Shown in pieces: positions 7,651 through 8,511 of a stretch of 8,511 nucleotides of DNA. Numbering within the stretch: position 1 is the stretch's first letter; each line of letters opens with the position of its first letter. Origin of the DNA: Chitinophagales bacterium (lineage in GTDB: Bacteria; Bacteroidota; Bacteroidia; Chitinophagales; BACL12); NCBI GenBank assembly GCA_014380545.1, contig JACMJP010000167.1:1-8511 (forward strand), given 5' to 3'. The notes beneath the pieces were generated by a model. It ran no database searches and was not told the origin of the DNA. It was given only the letters and a program-made list of their open reading frames with translations. A program made the translations under genes and the position numbers.

Positions 7651-8511
7651 ATGGATTTAATAGAAAGACTACAATCAATAAAAGAACGCTGGCAGAACAT
7701 TCAGGAAAAACTGAGTGACCCTGAACTTATAAAGGACATGAAGAAATATAAATCTTTAAATAAAGATTATAAAGACATGACGCCTGTTGTAAATGCCTTG
7801 CAGGAATATAAAATGATACTCGGTAATATTGATGACAGCAGAAAAATACTGAATACGGAAAAAGATGATGAATTAAAGCAAATGGCAAAAGAAGAGTTGA
7901 ATATGTTGGAAGAAAATAAAATAGCTCTTGAAGAAAAAATAAAAGAATTGTTGTTACCCAAAGATCCTGAAGATGAAAAAAATGCAATTCTGGAAATAAG
8001 AGCGGGAACCGGCGGTGATGAGGCCGGAATTTTTGCAGGTGATCTGTATAAAATGTATTCAAGGTATTGTACAACACAGGGATGGAAAGTAGATGTAATG
8101 AATATGAATGAAAGTGAAAAAGGCGGCTACAAAGAAATTGTTTTGGAGATTGAAGGAGAGAGTGTTTACGGAAGATTAAAATATGAAAGTGGTGTACACA
8201 GAGTGCAGAGGATTCCTGAAACAGAAAGCCAGGGAAGGATACATACCAGCGCAGCAACAGTTGCAGTTTTACCTGAAGCGGAAGAGTTTGATGTGGAAAT
8301 AAATATGAAGGATATTAAAGTGGATGTTTTTAGGGCAAGTGGTGCGGGCGGGCAACATGTAAATAAAACGGAAAGTGCTGTGCGCATGACGCATATTCCA
8401 ACAGGAATTATTGCAGAATGCCAGGATGAAAGAAGTCAGATTAAAAATAAAGAAAAGGCTTTGAAAGTTTTGCGCACAAGAATTTATGAAAAGTTTCACC
8501 AGGAGCATTTA
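7651..8511 (+). CDS. prfA: Peptide chain release factor 1 (RF1), N-terminal 287 residues, cut by the window edge
   Basis: RF1 recognises UAA and UAG in the ribosomal A site and triggers hydrolysis of the peptidyl-tRNA ester in the cytoplasm. The translation opens M-D-L-I-E-R-L with a charged helical domain (about residues 1-105), as in other RF1 proteins. The PCRF domain core follows with I-R-A-G-T-G-G-D-E-A. The codon-recognition tripeptide is P-E-T at 189-191, inside R-I-P-E-T-E-S-Q-G-R. This P-x-T form marks RF1, where RF2 would have S-P-F. The catalytic G-G-Q is at 233-235 within G-A-G-G-Q-H-V-N-K-T. The frame is open to the right edge; RF1 is usually about 355-360 residues, so about 70 C-terminal residues lie beyond the window. 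The ATG at 7651 gives the standard N-terminus; the next in-frame ATG, at 7738, would remove conserved residues. No defect is seen, and prfA seems a housekeeping neighbour rather than part of the surface-protein operon. Confidence 0.97.
   Translation, partial: MDLIERLQSIKERWQNIQEKLSDPELIKDMKKYKSLNKDYKDMTPVVNALQEYKMILGNIDDSRKILNTEKDDELKQMAKEELNMLEENKIALEEKIKELLLPKDPEDEKNAILEIRAGTGGDEAGIFAGDLYKMYSRYCTTQGWKVDVMNMNESEKGGYKEIVLEIEGESVYGRLKYESGVHRVQRIPETESQGRIHTSAATVAVLPEAEEFDVEINMKDIKVDVFRASGAGGQHVNKTESAVRMTHIPTGIIAECQDERSQIKNKEKALKVLRTRIYEKFHQEHL

Noticed and set aside
7727..8257. 176-codon open frame on the minus strand opposite prfA
   Set aside because: It lies wholly within a clear prfA coding frame, and its product is a low-complexity F/L/H/S-rich string typical of the antisense of AT-rich coding DNA. 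It has no recognisable domain.

Overview
The window looks like chromosomal DNA from a low-GC, gliding-type Bacteroidota (Flavobacteriia/Chitinophagia/Sphingobacteriia in the broad sense). Three things point there. The two large genes end in type A sorting domains of the type IX secretion system (T9SS), which is essentially limited to this phylum. The starts have no Shine-Dalgarno sequence. The candidate promoters resemble the Bacteroidota TTTG / TAnnTTTG consensus. I cannot name the species from sequence alone.

Layout, all on the + strand: (1) 1-108, the 3' end of an unidentified gene whose last residues look like the first half of a T9SS tail cut short. (2) 109-186, a short gap with a candidate promoter. 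(3) 187-4089, a 1300-residue secreted protein made of a signal peptide, an N-terminal module of about 190 residues, 14 FG-GAP/integrin-alpha-like calcium-loop repeats, two fibronectin type III domains and a T9SS tail. (4) 4093-7521, a 1142-residue paralogue with the same order of parts but without the N-terminal module, starting 3 bases after the previous stop. (5) 7522-7650, a gap with no convincing terminator and a candidate promoter lying almost on the next start codon. (6) 7651-8511, the first 287 residues of peptide chain release factor 1 (prfA), running off the right edge.

The two large genes probably form a two-gene operon for cell-surface or secreted calcium-binding propeller proteins. 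Both contain exactly 14 acidic loops, which fits two seven-bladed beta-propellers in tandem. They are exported through Sec, cross the outer membrane through T9SS, and probably act in adhesion or in binding glycans or proteins. No catalytic domain is visible in either, so any ligand is unknown. prfA is a housekeeping translation gene and is probably functionally unrelated.

I found no tRNA, rRNA, CRISPR array, insertion sequence, phage gene or defence system. The points most worth a second look are the matched 14-loop architecture, the exact 186-base periodicity in the second propeller of the second protein, the extra N-terminal module, the broken tail at the left edge and a possibly leaderless prfA.
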